This document shows, one piece after another, positions 8,798-17,669 of a stretch of 64,000 nucleotides of DNA. The notes under the pieces are model-generated. The model was not told the origin of the DNA and searched no databases. It saw nothing but the letters and a program-made list of their open reading frames with translations. This stretch comes from Deinococcus yavapaiensis KR-236 (GTDB taxonomy: Bacteria > Deinococcota > Deinococci > Deinococcales > Deinococcaceae): contig NZ_QJSX01000005.1 of NCBI RefSeq assembly GCF_003217515.1, forward strand, positions 234,108 through 298,107, read 5' to 3'. The position numbers were made by a program, and so were the translations under genes. Position 1 is the first letter of the stretch. Every line of letters starts with the position of its first letter.

Positions 8798-9705
8798 GCG
8801 CGCACCGCGTCCGCCTTCCCGGCGGACAGCACGTAGTTCGTGATCTTGTCGCTCGCTTCGAGGTACACGGCGTCGAGGCCGAGCGCGCGTTCCTCGTTGG
8901 GCAAGGCGTCGAGTTCGGCGCTCGTCATGCGGCTGCGGCCCGGCATGGCTTTCAGAAGGGCCTGCTCGAGGTCCGTGGCGACGTTCATCTTGGACACGCC
9001 GCCGCCGGGCAGGGCGATCGCGCGGCGCACGGTGTGCACGGGAAGGCCGCTGCCACCGTGCAAGACGAGCGGCGTCGTCGGCAGCAACGCCCGAATGGCG
9101 GCGAGTCGGTCGAAGTCGATCTTCGGGTCTTTCACGGTGTAGACGCCGTGCGCGGTGCCGATGGACACGGCGAGGGCGTCGCATCCCGTCCGGTTCACGA
9201 AGTCGAGCGCTTCCTCGGGAACGGTGTAAAGCGCTTCGTCTCCTTCGGTTTCGAGCTTGTCGGTCGTGGTGAGCTTGCCGAGTTCGGCTTCGACGCTCAC
9301 ACCGCGCGGGTGGGCCATGGCGACGACGCGCTTCGTCGCGGCGATGTTGTCCTCGAAGGGTTGAGCGGACGCGTCGATCATGACGCTGGAAAAACCGGCG
9401 GTGACGGCCGCTTCGATGACGTCGAACTCCCAGGAGTGGTCGAGGTGCAAGCAGAGCGGCACGTCCAGCGCGAGGTCGATCATGGCTTTTTCGACGGCGT
9501 CGCGGAAGTCGCGCGGAGAGAGCCCGAACCAGCCGAGTTCGCGCTGCGAGATCTCGACGATGACGGGGCTGCGAAGGTCTTGCGCCGCCCTCAGAACGGG
9601 TTCGACGCACGCACGGTAGCGGGCGCTGAAGGCGGCGACGGCGTACCCGCCTTGTTGCGCTTCGGGCAGGAGTTCGGCGAGGGTGAGGCTGCGCGGAAGT
9701 TTCAT
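8794..9705 (-). CDS. Class II fructose-bisphosphate-type aldolase
   Basis: 303 residues. Class II aldolase signatures are all present: CLHLDHSWEFD (catalytic Asp and Zn His), VEAELGKL, GTAHGVY and LHGGSGLP with Zn-binding His, and NVATDL near the end for phosphate. It cleaves a ketose bisphosphate, either fructose-1,6- or tagatose-1,6-bisphosphate; the sequence alone does not separate the two. The ATG at 9705 has GGAGG upstream and an ATGA overlap with the racemase-like gene. Its place in a glycosidase operon suggests the final carbon-splitting step for the released sugar. Confidence 0.9.
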   Translation of the reverse strand: MKLPRSLTLAELLPEAQQGGYAVAAFSARYRACVEPVLRAAQDLRSPVIVEISQRELGWFGLSPRDFRDAVEKAMIDLALDVPLCLHLDHSWEFDVIEAAVTAGFSSVMIDASAQPFEDNIAATKRVVAMAHPRGVSVEAELGKLTTTDKLETEGDEALYTVPEEALDFVNRTGCDALAVSIGTAHGVYTVKDPKIDFDRLAAIRALLPTTPLVLHGGSGLPVHTVRRAIALPGGGVSKMNVATDLEQALLKAMPGRSRMTSAELDALPNEERALGLDAVYLEASDKITNYVLSAGKADAVRA

Positions 9706-10352
9706 GACAACGCCTCCAGGGCCTTCGCGAGGCCGCTTTCGGGGCTGGAGAGGACGGGCGTGGTGAGGTCGTGAAGGCTCGGCAGGAGGCGCGCCATGCT
9801 CGCTTGAGCGAGCACGACGACGTCGCTGCGGGCGGCAAGGTTCGACAAGGCGGCTTTGACGAGTTCGTCGTGCCGCTCGGCGTGCCCGGCCACGAGAGCG
9901 TCGTAGGCGCCTTCGACGAGGACGCGCTCCACGGTGGCGTCGCGGCCCGCTTCCCGGGCGGCGCGCTCCACGAGGTTGGCGGTGGGCTCCAAGGTGCTGC
10001 GGACGGTGGCGATCACGCCGACGTTCGAGCCGAGGGCGACGGCGCGAACGGCCATCGGCGCGTCGATACGCAAGAACGGCACGGAGAGGTCGTCGCGCAA
10101 GTCGTCGACGACGTCCCCGACGGACGAGCAGCAGCACATGACGGCGTCCGCGCCCGCCGCGACGGCGTTCTCGGCGTAGGCGCGCATGCGCGCGCGCACG
10201 CCCTCGGTGGGACGGCCCGCCGCCATGACTTCGGGCAGAAGGCTGTCATCGAGGATGTTCACGACGCGAACGTTCGGAGCACGCTCGCTCGCGAGGGCCT
10301 TCATGGACGCGACGGTGACGGGCGTGGTGTGCAGCAGGGCGAGGGTCTTCAC
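9702..10352 (-). CDS. Asp/Glu/hydantoin racemase superfamily protein with one Cys site lost
   Basis: 216 residues, matching the two-lobed racemase fold. The first catalytic Cys region is MCCCSSVGD (Cys73-75). In the second lobe, where two-base racemases have a second Cys in a GCTxM-type motif, this protein has LAQASMARL (residues 181-189) with no Cys. A single-Cys arrangement is known in arylmalonate decarboxylase and some isomerases of the superfamily, so racemisation is doubtful. The GTG at 10352 gives a GTGA overlap with the GH38 gene. An amino-acid role would be out of place here; it may act on a sugar-derived acid (inference). Confidence 0.78.
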   Translation of the reverse strand: MKTLALLHTTPVTVASMKALASERAPNVRVVNILDDSLLPEVMAAGRPTEGVRARMRAYAENAVAAGADAVMCCCSSVGDVVDDLRDDLSVPFLRIDAPMAVRAVALGSNVGVIATVRSTLEPTANLVERAAREAGRDATVERVLVEGAYDALVAGHAERHDELVKAALSNLAARSDVVVLAQASMARLLPSLHDLTTPVLSSPESGLAKALEALS

Positions 10353-13219
10353 GGTCTCACCTTCAAAGCGAGCGTGACGATCTCCCAGGGACGCGCGTCG
10401 AGGGTGACGGCGCCGCCTTCGACGGCGAGATCCTCGACCAACGTCTCGGAGAGGTCCACGCGGCGCGCGGCGGCGAGGTGAGGCAAGCTCACGCTCGCTC
10501 GCTGCGATTCGGGCGTTTGGTTGACGAAGCGCACGATAAGGTCGTCGGACAATTCGGCCTCCTTGACGGTCGTGACGAGCACGCGGCCCTCGACGTTCAA
10601 AAACTGCCCGACGGGCGGCAGCGACGCGTCGAGCGCGTGGAAGGCGTTGCGCAGCGGAATGACTTGCGAAATCACCGTGGCGGTGTGCAGGGGCGACGCG
10701 AAGTCGTGCGCTTCCCTCCACGCGTTCGCGTCCGCCCAGCTTCGCGCGTGCGGAACGAGGCTGTACTCGGCGAAGACGGGCCCGAGCATCTGCGCGTCCG
10801 GTACGGCGATCGTGGGACCCGCGCCGCCGACGCGCGTGAGGAAGTCTTCGCGCGAAAGGTAGCCGACGGCTCGCAGCACAGTGAGGTTGGCGGTGCCGTC
10901 GGGCGACACGCTGAATTCCGGCAGTCCCCGGTTGGCGATGGTGAGGCCGCGCCGTCCGTCCGTGACGCTCAGGAAGGTCGTTTGGGGATGCTCGTCCACG
11001 GCAGGTTCGGCGCTGCCGCGCTGGCCGTTCGGAAGGGCGGTGGGGCGGTCGACGACGCCGTACGGCGTCTCGGCGCTCGACACGGCGACGGGCGCGCCGA
11101 GCGGAAAGTGCGCGCGCAGGCGGTGGTCTTTCGCGGTGTTGTCGAAGTGCGCCTTGAGGTCGACGCGCTTGACACCCGCGTGAAGCGTGACGTCGTGATG
11201 CAACGTGAACGCGACCTTCTCGGTCGAGCGGCTTTGTCGGTCGTTCGAGAGGCCGCCGGGAAGGCTCAGGGACCACGTGACGCGCAAGGTGGCGGAGGCG
11301 GGACCGACTTCGACCCAGCCGACGCTGGGCTGGACGCGGCTCGTGGAGAAGATTTGGTCGCCGAGGGGCCAGGCGTAGTTGTACGTGTCGCCGTTGTCGC
11401 CGCCGTCGGTGAACGAGCCGAGGCGTTCGTACGTTTCGCCGGTCGTCTTGTCGTGCAAGTCGAAGGTGCCGTCGTCGAAGTTCACGGTGACGCACACGAA
11501 CGCGTTTTCGAGGACGCCCGGCGCGATCAGGAGGTCGCTCGGGGCGGTGTCGCCCTTGTCGAGGGCGACGTTGCCGAGCACGCCGTAAGGGCGCACGCGC
11601 ACGTCGGGACGGCGCTTGTCGCGCCGACGCAGGGCGTACGCGCGGTAGCCGAGCCCCGGCACGTCCTTCGCGACGAAGCGCACCTCGGTGAACTCGTTGT
11701 GGTCGTGCGAACGCGTGTAAGCGGTCCCAAGCCAGTCGAACGCCTCGGCCTTCTCCGTCTCGTGGTGCACGGTGCGCGTTTGAAACGGCACCTCGTTGCC
11801 TTCATGGTCGGTCAGCGCCCACGTGTCGGGCGAGACTTCCAGGTACCCGTTGATCAGGACGGTCGCGAGGTCGGCGCGCGTCCAGTTGAGAGGGTTGAAG
11901 ACGCTGATCGGGAGGCTTCCCGGCGCGAAGCTCGTGTCGACGCGTGAGGCGAGGGCTTCGTGCGCGTCGCTCGCGAGAAGATCGGCGATCTGGTTCGCTT
12001 CGTCGAAGCGCGTGATCATCTCGCGGTGCACCTGGTCGATAGAGCAGCCGCAGATGGAGTCGTGCGGGTGGTTCTCGATGAGGCGCTCCCACGCGGTCCA
12101 CAGGTAGTCGCGCTCGTACGACTCGCCGTGCAGGGACGCGAAGGCCTGCAAAGGCTCCGCGAAGCGCTCCAGCGCCGTTTGCGCTTCGTAGTTGCGACGC
12201 TTGAGGTACAGGCGCGCGCTGAACACGCCGGGCAGGAGGTGCGCCTTGCGGCCGAAGGCGCGTCCCTCGCCGTGCCACTCGACCGTGACGCGGTCCGATT
12301 GGGCTTTCACGTCTTCGACGAAGGCGTCGAGGGAACTCACCTCGTACGTGAAGCCTTCGTTCCCGACGGCCTCGTTGATGCCCTTGAGCAAAGTCGGAAG
12401 GCGCGGATCGACGGGCAGGTGGTCGCCGCCCATCGGTTCGAGGATGACGTCCGTCGCGGCGTACTTCTTGAGGTAGTTCAGCGTGCGCCGCGCGCGCCCG
12501 ATCGTTTGGTCGTGCGTGGCGGTCTCGTCGCCGGGGCTCACCTTGTAGTGGCTGCGGTAGTACTCGAGCGGCAGTTGCACGCCGAGGACGCGCGTGCCGT
12601 CGAGCGCCGTCCACCAGAACTCGGACGTGATGCGGTTGGGAAAGCGTGCGTCGCGCGCGCGGGGCAGCAGGTACGAGTCGCGCCCGACGTCCCCCTCGCC
12701 TTCCTCGCCGCCGAGGGGCGGCGCGCCGAACCCGCGCCACACGATGGCCGAGTCGATGCCGAAGCCCGACAGGATCTGCGGCATCTGCGCGAGGTGTCCG
12801 AACGAGTCGGGCAGGTAACCGACGCGGCTCGTCGGCACGTCGAGTTCACGGGCCGTGCGCTCGGCGAGCAGCAGGTTGCGAACGGTCGCCTCGCCGCTCA
12901 CGAGGAACTCGTCGGGCAGGATGTGCCACGGCCCGACGAAGAGGCGACCTTCGCGGATGTGCCGAGCGACGCGCTCGCGTTGAGCGGGACGCACCTGCAG
13001 GTAGTCTTTGAGCACGATCGTCTGCCCGTCGAGCACGAAGCAGTTGAGGCCCGCGTCTCCTTCGAGGGTGTCGAGGATGCGGTCGATCGTGCGGACGAGG
13101 CGAAAGCGAAAGCGTTCCTTCGTGCTCCACCACTCGCGGTCCCAGTGGGTGTGGTGGTACATGTGCACTTTGAAGGTGCGTTCGTGCCGCGTTTCGGGAC
13201 GCTCGGAGCGGATCGTCAC
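10349..13219 (-). CDS. GH38 alpha-mannosidase, MngB-like branch
   Basis: 956 residues. The metal-binding motif HMYHHTHWDREWW sits at residues 19-31 and the nucleophile in YLPDSFGHLAQMPQIL (about D138), the pattern of the MngB/yeast-type branch of GH38. An IENHPHDSICGCSIDQVH segment provides the middle-domain His/Cys signature. The C-terminal 450 residues are the GH38 beta-sandwich domains. No export signal. The GTG at 13219 has an AGAGGAA site and a GTGA overlap with the GH36-like gene. It removes alpha-linked mannose from oligosaccharides, or possibly a phosphorylated mannoside as in MngB. Confidence 0.93.
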   Translation of the reverse strand: MTIRSERPETRHERTFKVHMYHHTHWDREWWSTKERFRFRLVRTIDRILDTLEGDAGLNCFVLDGQTIVLKDYLQVRPAQRERVARHIREGRLFVGPWHILPDEFLVSGEATVRNLLLAERTARELDVPTSRVGYLPDSFGHLAQMPQILSGFGIDSAIVWRGFGAPPLGGEEGEGDVGRDSYLLPRARDARFPNRITSEFWWTALDGTRVLGVQLPLEYYRSHYKVSPGDETATHDQTIGRARRTLNYLKKYAATDVILEPMGGDHLPVDPRLPTLLKGINEAVGNEGFTYEVSSLDAFVEDVKAQSDRVTVEWHGEGRAFGRKAHLLPGVFSARLYLKRRNYEAQTALERFAEPLQAFASLHGESYERDYLWTAWERLIENHPHDSICGCSIDQVHREMITRFDEANQIADLLASDAHEALASRVDTSFAPGSLPISVFNPLNWTRADLATVLINGYLEVSPDTWALTDHEGNEVPFQTRTVHHETEKAEAFDWLGTAYTRSHDHNEFTEVRFVAKDVPGLGYRAYALRRRDKRRPDVRVRPYGVLGNVALDKGDTAPSDLLIAPGVLENAFVCVTVNFDDGTFDLHDKTTGETYERLGSFTDGGDNGDTYNYAWPLGDQIFSTSRVQPSVGWVEVGPASATLRVTWSLSLPGGLSNDRQSRSTEKVAFTLHHDVTLHAGVKRVDLKAHFDNTAKDHRLRAHFPLGAPVAVSSAETPYGVVDRPTALPNGQRGSAEPAVDEHPQTTFLSVTDGRRGLTIANRGLPEFSVSPDGTANLTVLRAVGYLSREDFLTRVGGAGPTIAVPDAQMLGPVFAEYSLVPHARSWADANAWREAHDFASPLHTATVISQVIPLRNAFHALDASLPPVGQFLNVEGRVLVTTVKEAELSDDLIVRFVNQTPESQRASVSLPHLAAARRVDLSETLVEDLAVEGGAVTLDARPWEIVTLALKVRP

Positions 13220-15066
13220 GAGTTGTTCCTCTGGGTGTGCGCGCCCCACACGGCCCGCACGAAGTCGTAGTCGGCCTCGGTGAGCTCCTCGCCGTCACCG
13301 TCGACGTGCGTGGCGAAGTAAAGGCTGGGGATGCCGAGGTGGGGTTGCAGGGCGACGTACGCGCGCCACGCCTTGATGCTCGGCATCGGCCAGTTGTCCG
13401 TGTCGATGAGGTGCGCGGGCAGGGCGGCGCGCGTGACCTTGGCGCGGTGCGTCATCTGCTCGTTGACGTCGGCGGCCATGTTGACGTCGTTGAGGCGGAT
13501 CATGTCCGTGACGTTGGAGAAGACGGGGTGCGGCGTGTGCGTCATGACGAGCGCGTCGGGCTTGCACGCCTTGGCTTCGGTGTACAAGATCTCCAGCAGG
13601 CGGTGCAGGAGGTGGATGCCCCAAGCGTCGCCGTGCCGCTTGAGGCTGGGCCCGCTCGGCGTGCGCGCGGAAAAGTCGACCTTGAAGCCGTCCGCGTCGT
13701 AATCGAGCAGCATGCGGCGCACGGCGCCGCGCAAGATCGCTTCGTAGACGGGGCTGGTGGGATCGGCGGCGATGGGCTCGCCGAGGTCGTCGAGAATGCA
13801 CGCTTCGGGCGGCAGGCCTTCGCAGTCCCAAGCTTTCCACCACAGCAAGACCTTCTGCTGTCGAGCGTGCGCCGCGTCGATCCAGCCGCGCAAGTCGGGC
13901 CACTTCACGGGATCGACTTCGCAGTTACCGTAGGTGGCGCTCCACTTGTCGTCGAGCACGAGGACGCCGGGCGTGAGGCTGCGGACGCCGAGGGCGTGCA
14001 GGAAGTCGTCGTAGTTTTCCTGCGTGCAGTAGTCGGGCGCTTTGCCGCCATGCTTGTTGGCGAGGTGGCACTGCGCTCCCCAGCCGCATTGAATGGGCGT
14101 GGACCACCACTCGGGCGTACGCTTCGGGGGACGCGAGGTGTAGCCGAGTTGCTCGTGGCGCTTGGCGTTCTCGGCGAGCGCTTCGTAGGGGCCTTCCACG
14201 AAGTTCAGGCGCAGGGTCGGCGTGCGGAAGGTGCCGTTGACGTGCGTTTGACCTTCATACGCGACGCGCAGCGAGAACGCGCTTTCGCACGCGTCGTAGT
14301 GAAACGCGGTGAAGTTGAGTTCTTCAACGGGCGCGACGATGGACATGGAAAGCCACGAGGGCTCGCCCTTCCACGCGGCGACGACGGCCTTCACGGCGGC
14401 GGGCGTGCCGCCTTGGTCGGCGCCGAGGTGGCTGAGGGTGTCTTGGCTGGGGTCGGTCTTGACGGCGTACACGAGCGGCGCGGGCGTGAAGAACCAGTGG
14501 CCCTTGCCGGGCAGGCTCGTTCCGAGGACGTCGATCGTCGAGGACTGCGAGGCGGGCAAGGTGCGCTGCTCTTTGTGGGTCGGCTCGGGGTTGAAGACGC
14601 TGGAGAAGTGGGCGCCGCTTTGGAAGAAGCCGCTTCCGTAGCGCAGGTGGCCGCTGTAATGTCCGCCGAAGAGGTGGACGTCCGTCAGCGCTCCTTGGCC
14701 TTCCACGGTGACGTTCATGTCGATGCCCGCGTCGTCGCACCTGAACTCCACCGTCTTACGCCGCCACACGCCGCCGCGCAAGTCGAAGCGCAGCACGACC
14801 GTGTCGCCGCGCTCCTCGATAATGGGGCCGGTGACTTTGGCCGTGGAGTCGAGGCCGAGGGTGGAGTGCAGACTCGGCGCGAGGAAGAGGTCCGCGACGA
14901 GCAGGCCTTGCACGTCGATGAGGCGCAGGTAGGGGCGAAGGTCGTCGTAGACGACTTGGTACGTAGACAGGCGCACGCGAAGGCGGGTGGTGCCTTGCTT
15001 GGTGGTTTCGCGTGAAATTCGGCTCGATTGAAGTCCTTGGTTTTGCTGTTCCTGGGTAGTCGTCAC
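13216..15066 (-). CDS. GH36-like alpha-galactosidase-type glycoside hydrolase
   Basis: 616 residues: an N-terminal beta-supersandwich (about 20-290) and a TIM barrel with LVLDDKWSATYGN, VLLWWKAWDCEG and DADGFKVDFSART (nucleophile candidate D464). MIRLNDVN and HLIDTDNW follow, as in GH36/GH31-clan enzymes. Retaining alpha-galactosidase chemistry is the best guess, though GH36 also includes alpha-N-acetylgalactosaminidases. This is the first gene of the ten-gene minus-strand operon. I chose the GTG at 15066, 6 bases after an AAGGGA site; a GTG at 15111 with an AT-rich leader is possible. The AT-rich divergent promoter lies just upstream. Confidence 0.82.
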   Translation of the reverse strand: MTTTQEQQNQGLQSSRISRETTKQGTTRLRVRLSTYQVVYDDLRPYLRLIDVQGLLVADLFLAPSLHSTLGLDSTAKVTGPIIEERGDTVVLRFDLRGGVWRRKTVEFRCDDAGIDMNVTVEGQGALTDVHLFGGHYSGHLRYGSGFFQSGAHFSSVFNPEPTHKEQRTLPASQSSTIDVLGTSLPGKGHWFFTPAPLVYAVKTDPSQDTLSHLGADQGGTPAAVKAVVAAWKGEPSWLSMSIVAPVEELNFTAFHYDACESAFSLRVAYEGQTHVNGTFRTPTLRLNFVEGPYEALAENAKRHEQLGYTSRPPKRTPEWWSTPIQCGWGAQCHLANKHGGKAPDYCTQENYDDFLHALGVRSLTPGVLVLDDKWSATYGNCEVDPVKWPDLRGWIDAAHARQQKVLLWWKAWDCEGLPPEACILDDLGEPIAADPTSPVYEAILRGAVRRMLLDYDADGFKVDFSARTPSGPSLKRHGDAWGIHLLHRLLEILYTEAKACKPDALVMTHTPHPVFSNVTDMIRLNDVNMAADVNEQMTHRAKVTRAALPAHLIDTDNWPMPSIKAWRAYVALQPHLGIPSLYFATHVDGDGEELTEADYDFVRAVWGAHTQRNNS

Positions 15067-15095
15067 GATGGTCCCTTCGGGTCGTTCCTCTTGTA

Positions 15096-15158
15096 TTAAG
15101 GCTGCCTTCACACTACCCTATTTCTTAAAGATATTAAATAACCTCGAGTGGGAGTGAC
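15096..15158. promoter_or_regulatory. AT-rich divergent promoter/operator region of the mannosidase locus
   Basis: An AT-rich island between the divergent GH36-like and GH38 genes. At 15121-15141 it holds an imperfect inverted repeat, TTTCTTAA-AGATA-TTAAATAA, whose half-sites resemble the TTACTTAA box at the kinase and binding-protein promoters. A TTCACA box (15107-15112) could be the plus-strand -35. It is the likely binding site of the ROK repressor encoded at 20843; this is inference from context. Confidence 0.5.
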
Positions 15159-17669
15159 ATGATCGACTTTCGAAGCAAAACCTTAACCGTTCACCTCGTC
15201 GGTCACGCGCACATCGATCCAGTGTGGCTGTGGAATTGGCGCGAAGGCCACGAGACGGTCAAGGCGACCTTCCGCAGCGCCCTCGACCGTCTGCGCGAAA
15301 ACCCCGACATGGTCTTCGTTCACTCCAGCGCCGCGCAGTACGCCTGGATGGAAGCCCATCCCAAGCTGCTCGCCGAAGTCAAGGACGCCGTGCAGCGCGG
15401 CCAATGGGAACCCGTCGGCGGCTGGTGGGTCGAGCCCGACGTCAACTTGCCCCACGGCGAAGCTCTCGCGCGCCAAGCCCTCATCGGACAGCGAACGCTC
15501 GAGCGACTCGTCGGCAAGCGCGCACGCGTCGGCTTTCTGCCCGACTCGTTCGGTCACCCGTCCACCTTGCCTCAGTTTCTCGTGGAGTCGGGCCTGAACG
15601 CCTTCGTCTTCATGCGGCCCAACGCGAACGAAATCGACTTGCCGTCGAACCTCTTCGTGTGGGAAGGCGCCGACGGCTCACGCATCTTGTCGGCGCGCGT
15701 GGAGTGCTACAACTCCAGTCCGCTGTGGATCGAGAGCAGCCTCAAGCGCAACCTCGATTGGCGCCCGCAGGAATTGGACGTGTGGCTGGGCCTCTTCGGC
15801 GTCGGCAACCACGGCGGCGGCCCCACGAAGCGCGCGATTCGGAATCTGCGCGACCTCAACGCCTCGCCCGAGTGGCCCGACTTGAAGATGAACTCGCTCT
15901 CGGGCTTCTTCGACGTCGTGCGTGAGGAAAGCCGTCCCGTGTACCAGGGGTCGTTGCAACACCACGCGCGAGGCTGCTACGCCGCCGTGAGCGAGATCAA
16001 GGCCCTCAACCGCCGCGCCGAGTACGCGTTGATTCGCGCCGAGAAGCTCGCCGTGCTGGCCTCGTCCTACGGATATCCGTATCCGAAGGACGAGCTCACA
16101 CGGGCATGGAAGCGGCTGTTGTTCAACCAATTCCACGACATCCTCGCCGGAAGCTCGATCGAAAGCGCGTACGATGACGCGCGGCACGAGATCGGCGAAG
16201 CCCTCGGCGTGGCGTCTCGCGTGACGTTCGCCGCCATGCAGGCCGTGGCGGACCGCGTCGACACCCGTCTGAACGGCCGCGACGCCGACGAGCCGATTCG
16301 TTCGGTGCGCTGGGACGGCCCGACGTGGGTCACGGACTACGGCGACGGCGTGCCCGTGTTGATCTTCAACGCGTCCGACCGTCCGCGCAGCGAAATCGTG
16401 GACGTCGAACTCAACGATTGGCACACGCCGAGGGCGCGCCTCACCGACGAGTCGGGCCGTGACGTCCTCGCGCAAGTCTCGCATCCCGAAAGCGCCTCGG
16501 GCGGACGTCCGAGGTTCGTCTTTCGCGCCGAGGTGCCCGCCTTCGGCTACCGCCTGTACCGCGTGACGGACGAAGACGCGGGCGAGGTCGAACATCCGGG
16601 CCTTCTACGCGTTTCGCCCACGGGGCTGGAGAACGACTTCTGGTCTTTGCGCTTCGACGCCGACACGGGCGCCTTGACAAGCTTGCGCGACAACACGCGC
16701 GGCCTGGAACTGCTCGCGGGCGGCGCGCAAGTCGTCGCGGTGAAAGACGAGACGGACACTTGGGGCCACGGAATGCGCTCGTTGCGCCACCTTCTCGGGG
16801 CGTTCGCAAACGCGAAGCTGGAAGTCGTGGAGAGCGGTCCCGTGCGCGCCACCTTGCGCGTCACGACGACCTTCCGGAATTCGACGGCGGCGCTGGAGTT
16901 TTCCTTGTCTCGCGGCTCGAAGGACATCGGCCTCGACTTGGAGCTCGATTGGCGCGAACGGCACGCCTGCGCTCAATTCGTGCTGCCGACGGCGCTCGCC
17001 GACGTCCGAGCGACCTTCTCCGTTCCGTACGGCAGCGAGGAGCGGCCCGCCGACGGCGAGGAGGAACCGACGTCCACGTGGACGGACGTGAGCGGCCTCA
17101 CGCGAGACGGACGCGGCGTGCGTCATGCAGCAGGCTTGTCGCTCGTGAGCGATTCGAAGACATCCGCGAGCGTCCTCGGCGGCGAGTTGCGCCTCACCTT
17201 GTCGCGCAGCCCCGTGTACGCGCACCACGATCCCGCGACGCTCGACCCCGCCTTGAAGTACCGCTACGTCGACCAAGGCCGACAAGTCGCGCGCCTCGCC
17301 ATGAGGCCGCACGAAGGAGATTGGCGCGCGGCGCGCGTGCCGGAGTTCGCCGAGAACTTCGGGCAGCCCTTGACGTTCGTGCGCGAGTACGTCCACGACG
17401 GCGACTTGCCGCAGCGCGCGTCGCAGTTGCAACTCAGCGGCTTGGAGAGCGCCTCCGTCAGCGCCATGAAACGCTCGGAAGACGGTGACGACGTCGTCGT
17501 GCGGCTCGTCGAGTGGGCGGGCGCCTCGACGCTCGGAACCATGCGGTTCGGCCCGTCCTCGCACGACATCGCCCTGCGGCCCTTCGAGATCTTGACCTTG
17601 CGCCTCTCGGGCGGCGAGGCGACGCGCGTGAACTTCCTGGAGGAGCCGCATGATCGAATCCCTTCCTGA
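15159..17669 (+). CDS. GH38 alpha-mannosidase (HAHIDPVWLWNW branch)
   Basis: 836 residues. Metal motif VGHAHIDPVWLWNW (residues 14-27), nucleophile in FLPDSFGHPSTLPQ (about D129), GVGNHGGGPT and FNQFHDILAGSSIESAYDD, all classic for the class II alpha-mannosidase branch with broad alpha-mannoside specificity. The ATG follows GGGAG at good spacing. It is a paralogue of the GH38 at 25894, sharing motif order and wording, and belongs to a different branch from the one at 10349. First gene of the plus-strand operon, ending 20 bases inside the GH2 gene. Cytoplasmic (no signal peptide). Confidence 0.94.
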   Translation: MIDFRSKTLTVHLVGHAHIDPVWLWNWREGHETVKATFRSALDRLRENPDMVFVHSSAAQYAWMEAHPKLLAEVKDAVQRGQWEPVGGWWVEPDVNLPHGEALARQALIGQRTLERLVGKRARVGFLPDSFGHPSTLPQFLVESGLNAFVFMRPNANEIDLPSNLFVWEGADGSRILSARVECYNSSPLWIESSLKRNLDWRPQELDVWLGLFGVGNHGGGPTKRAIRNLRDLNASPEWPDLKMNSLSGFFDVVREESRPVYQGSLQHHARGCYAAVSEIKALNRRAEYALIRAEKLAVLASSYGYPYPKDELTRAWKRLLFNQFHDILAGSSIESAYDDARHEIGEALGVASRVTFAAMQAVADRVDTRLNGRDADEPIRSVRWDGPTWVTDYGDGVPVLIFNASDRPRSEIVDVELNDWHTPRARLTDESGRDVLAQVSHPESASGGRPRFVFRAEVPAFGYRLYRVTDEDAGEVEHPGLLRVSPTGLENDFWSLRFDADTGALTSLRDNTRGLELLAGGAQVVAVKDETDTWGHGMRSLRHLLGAFANAKLEVVESGPVRATLRVTTTFRNSTAALEFSLSRGSKDIGLDLELDWRERHACAQFVLPTALADVRATFSVPYGSEERPADGEEEPTSTWTDVSGLTRDGRGVRHAAGLSLVSDSKTSASVLGGELRLTLSRSPVYAHHDPATLDPALKYRYVDQGRQVARLAMRPHEGDWRAARVPEFAENFGQPLTFVREYVHDGDLPQRASQLQLSGLESASVSAMKRSEDGDDVVVRLVEWAGASTLGTMRFGPSSHDIALRPFEILTLRLSGGEATRVNFLEEPHDRIPS

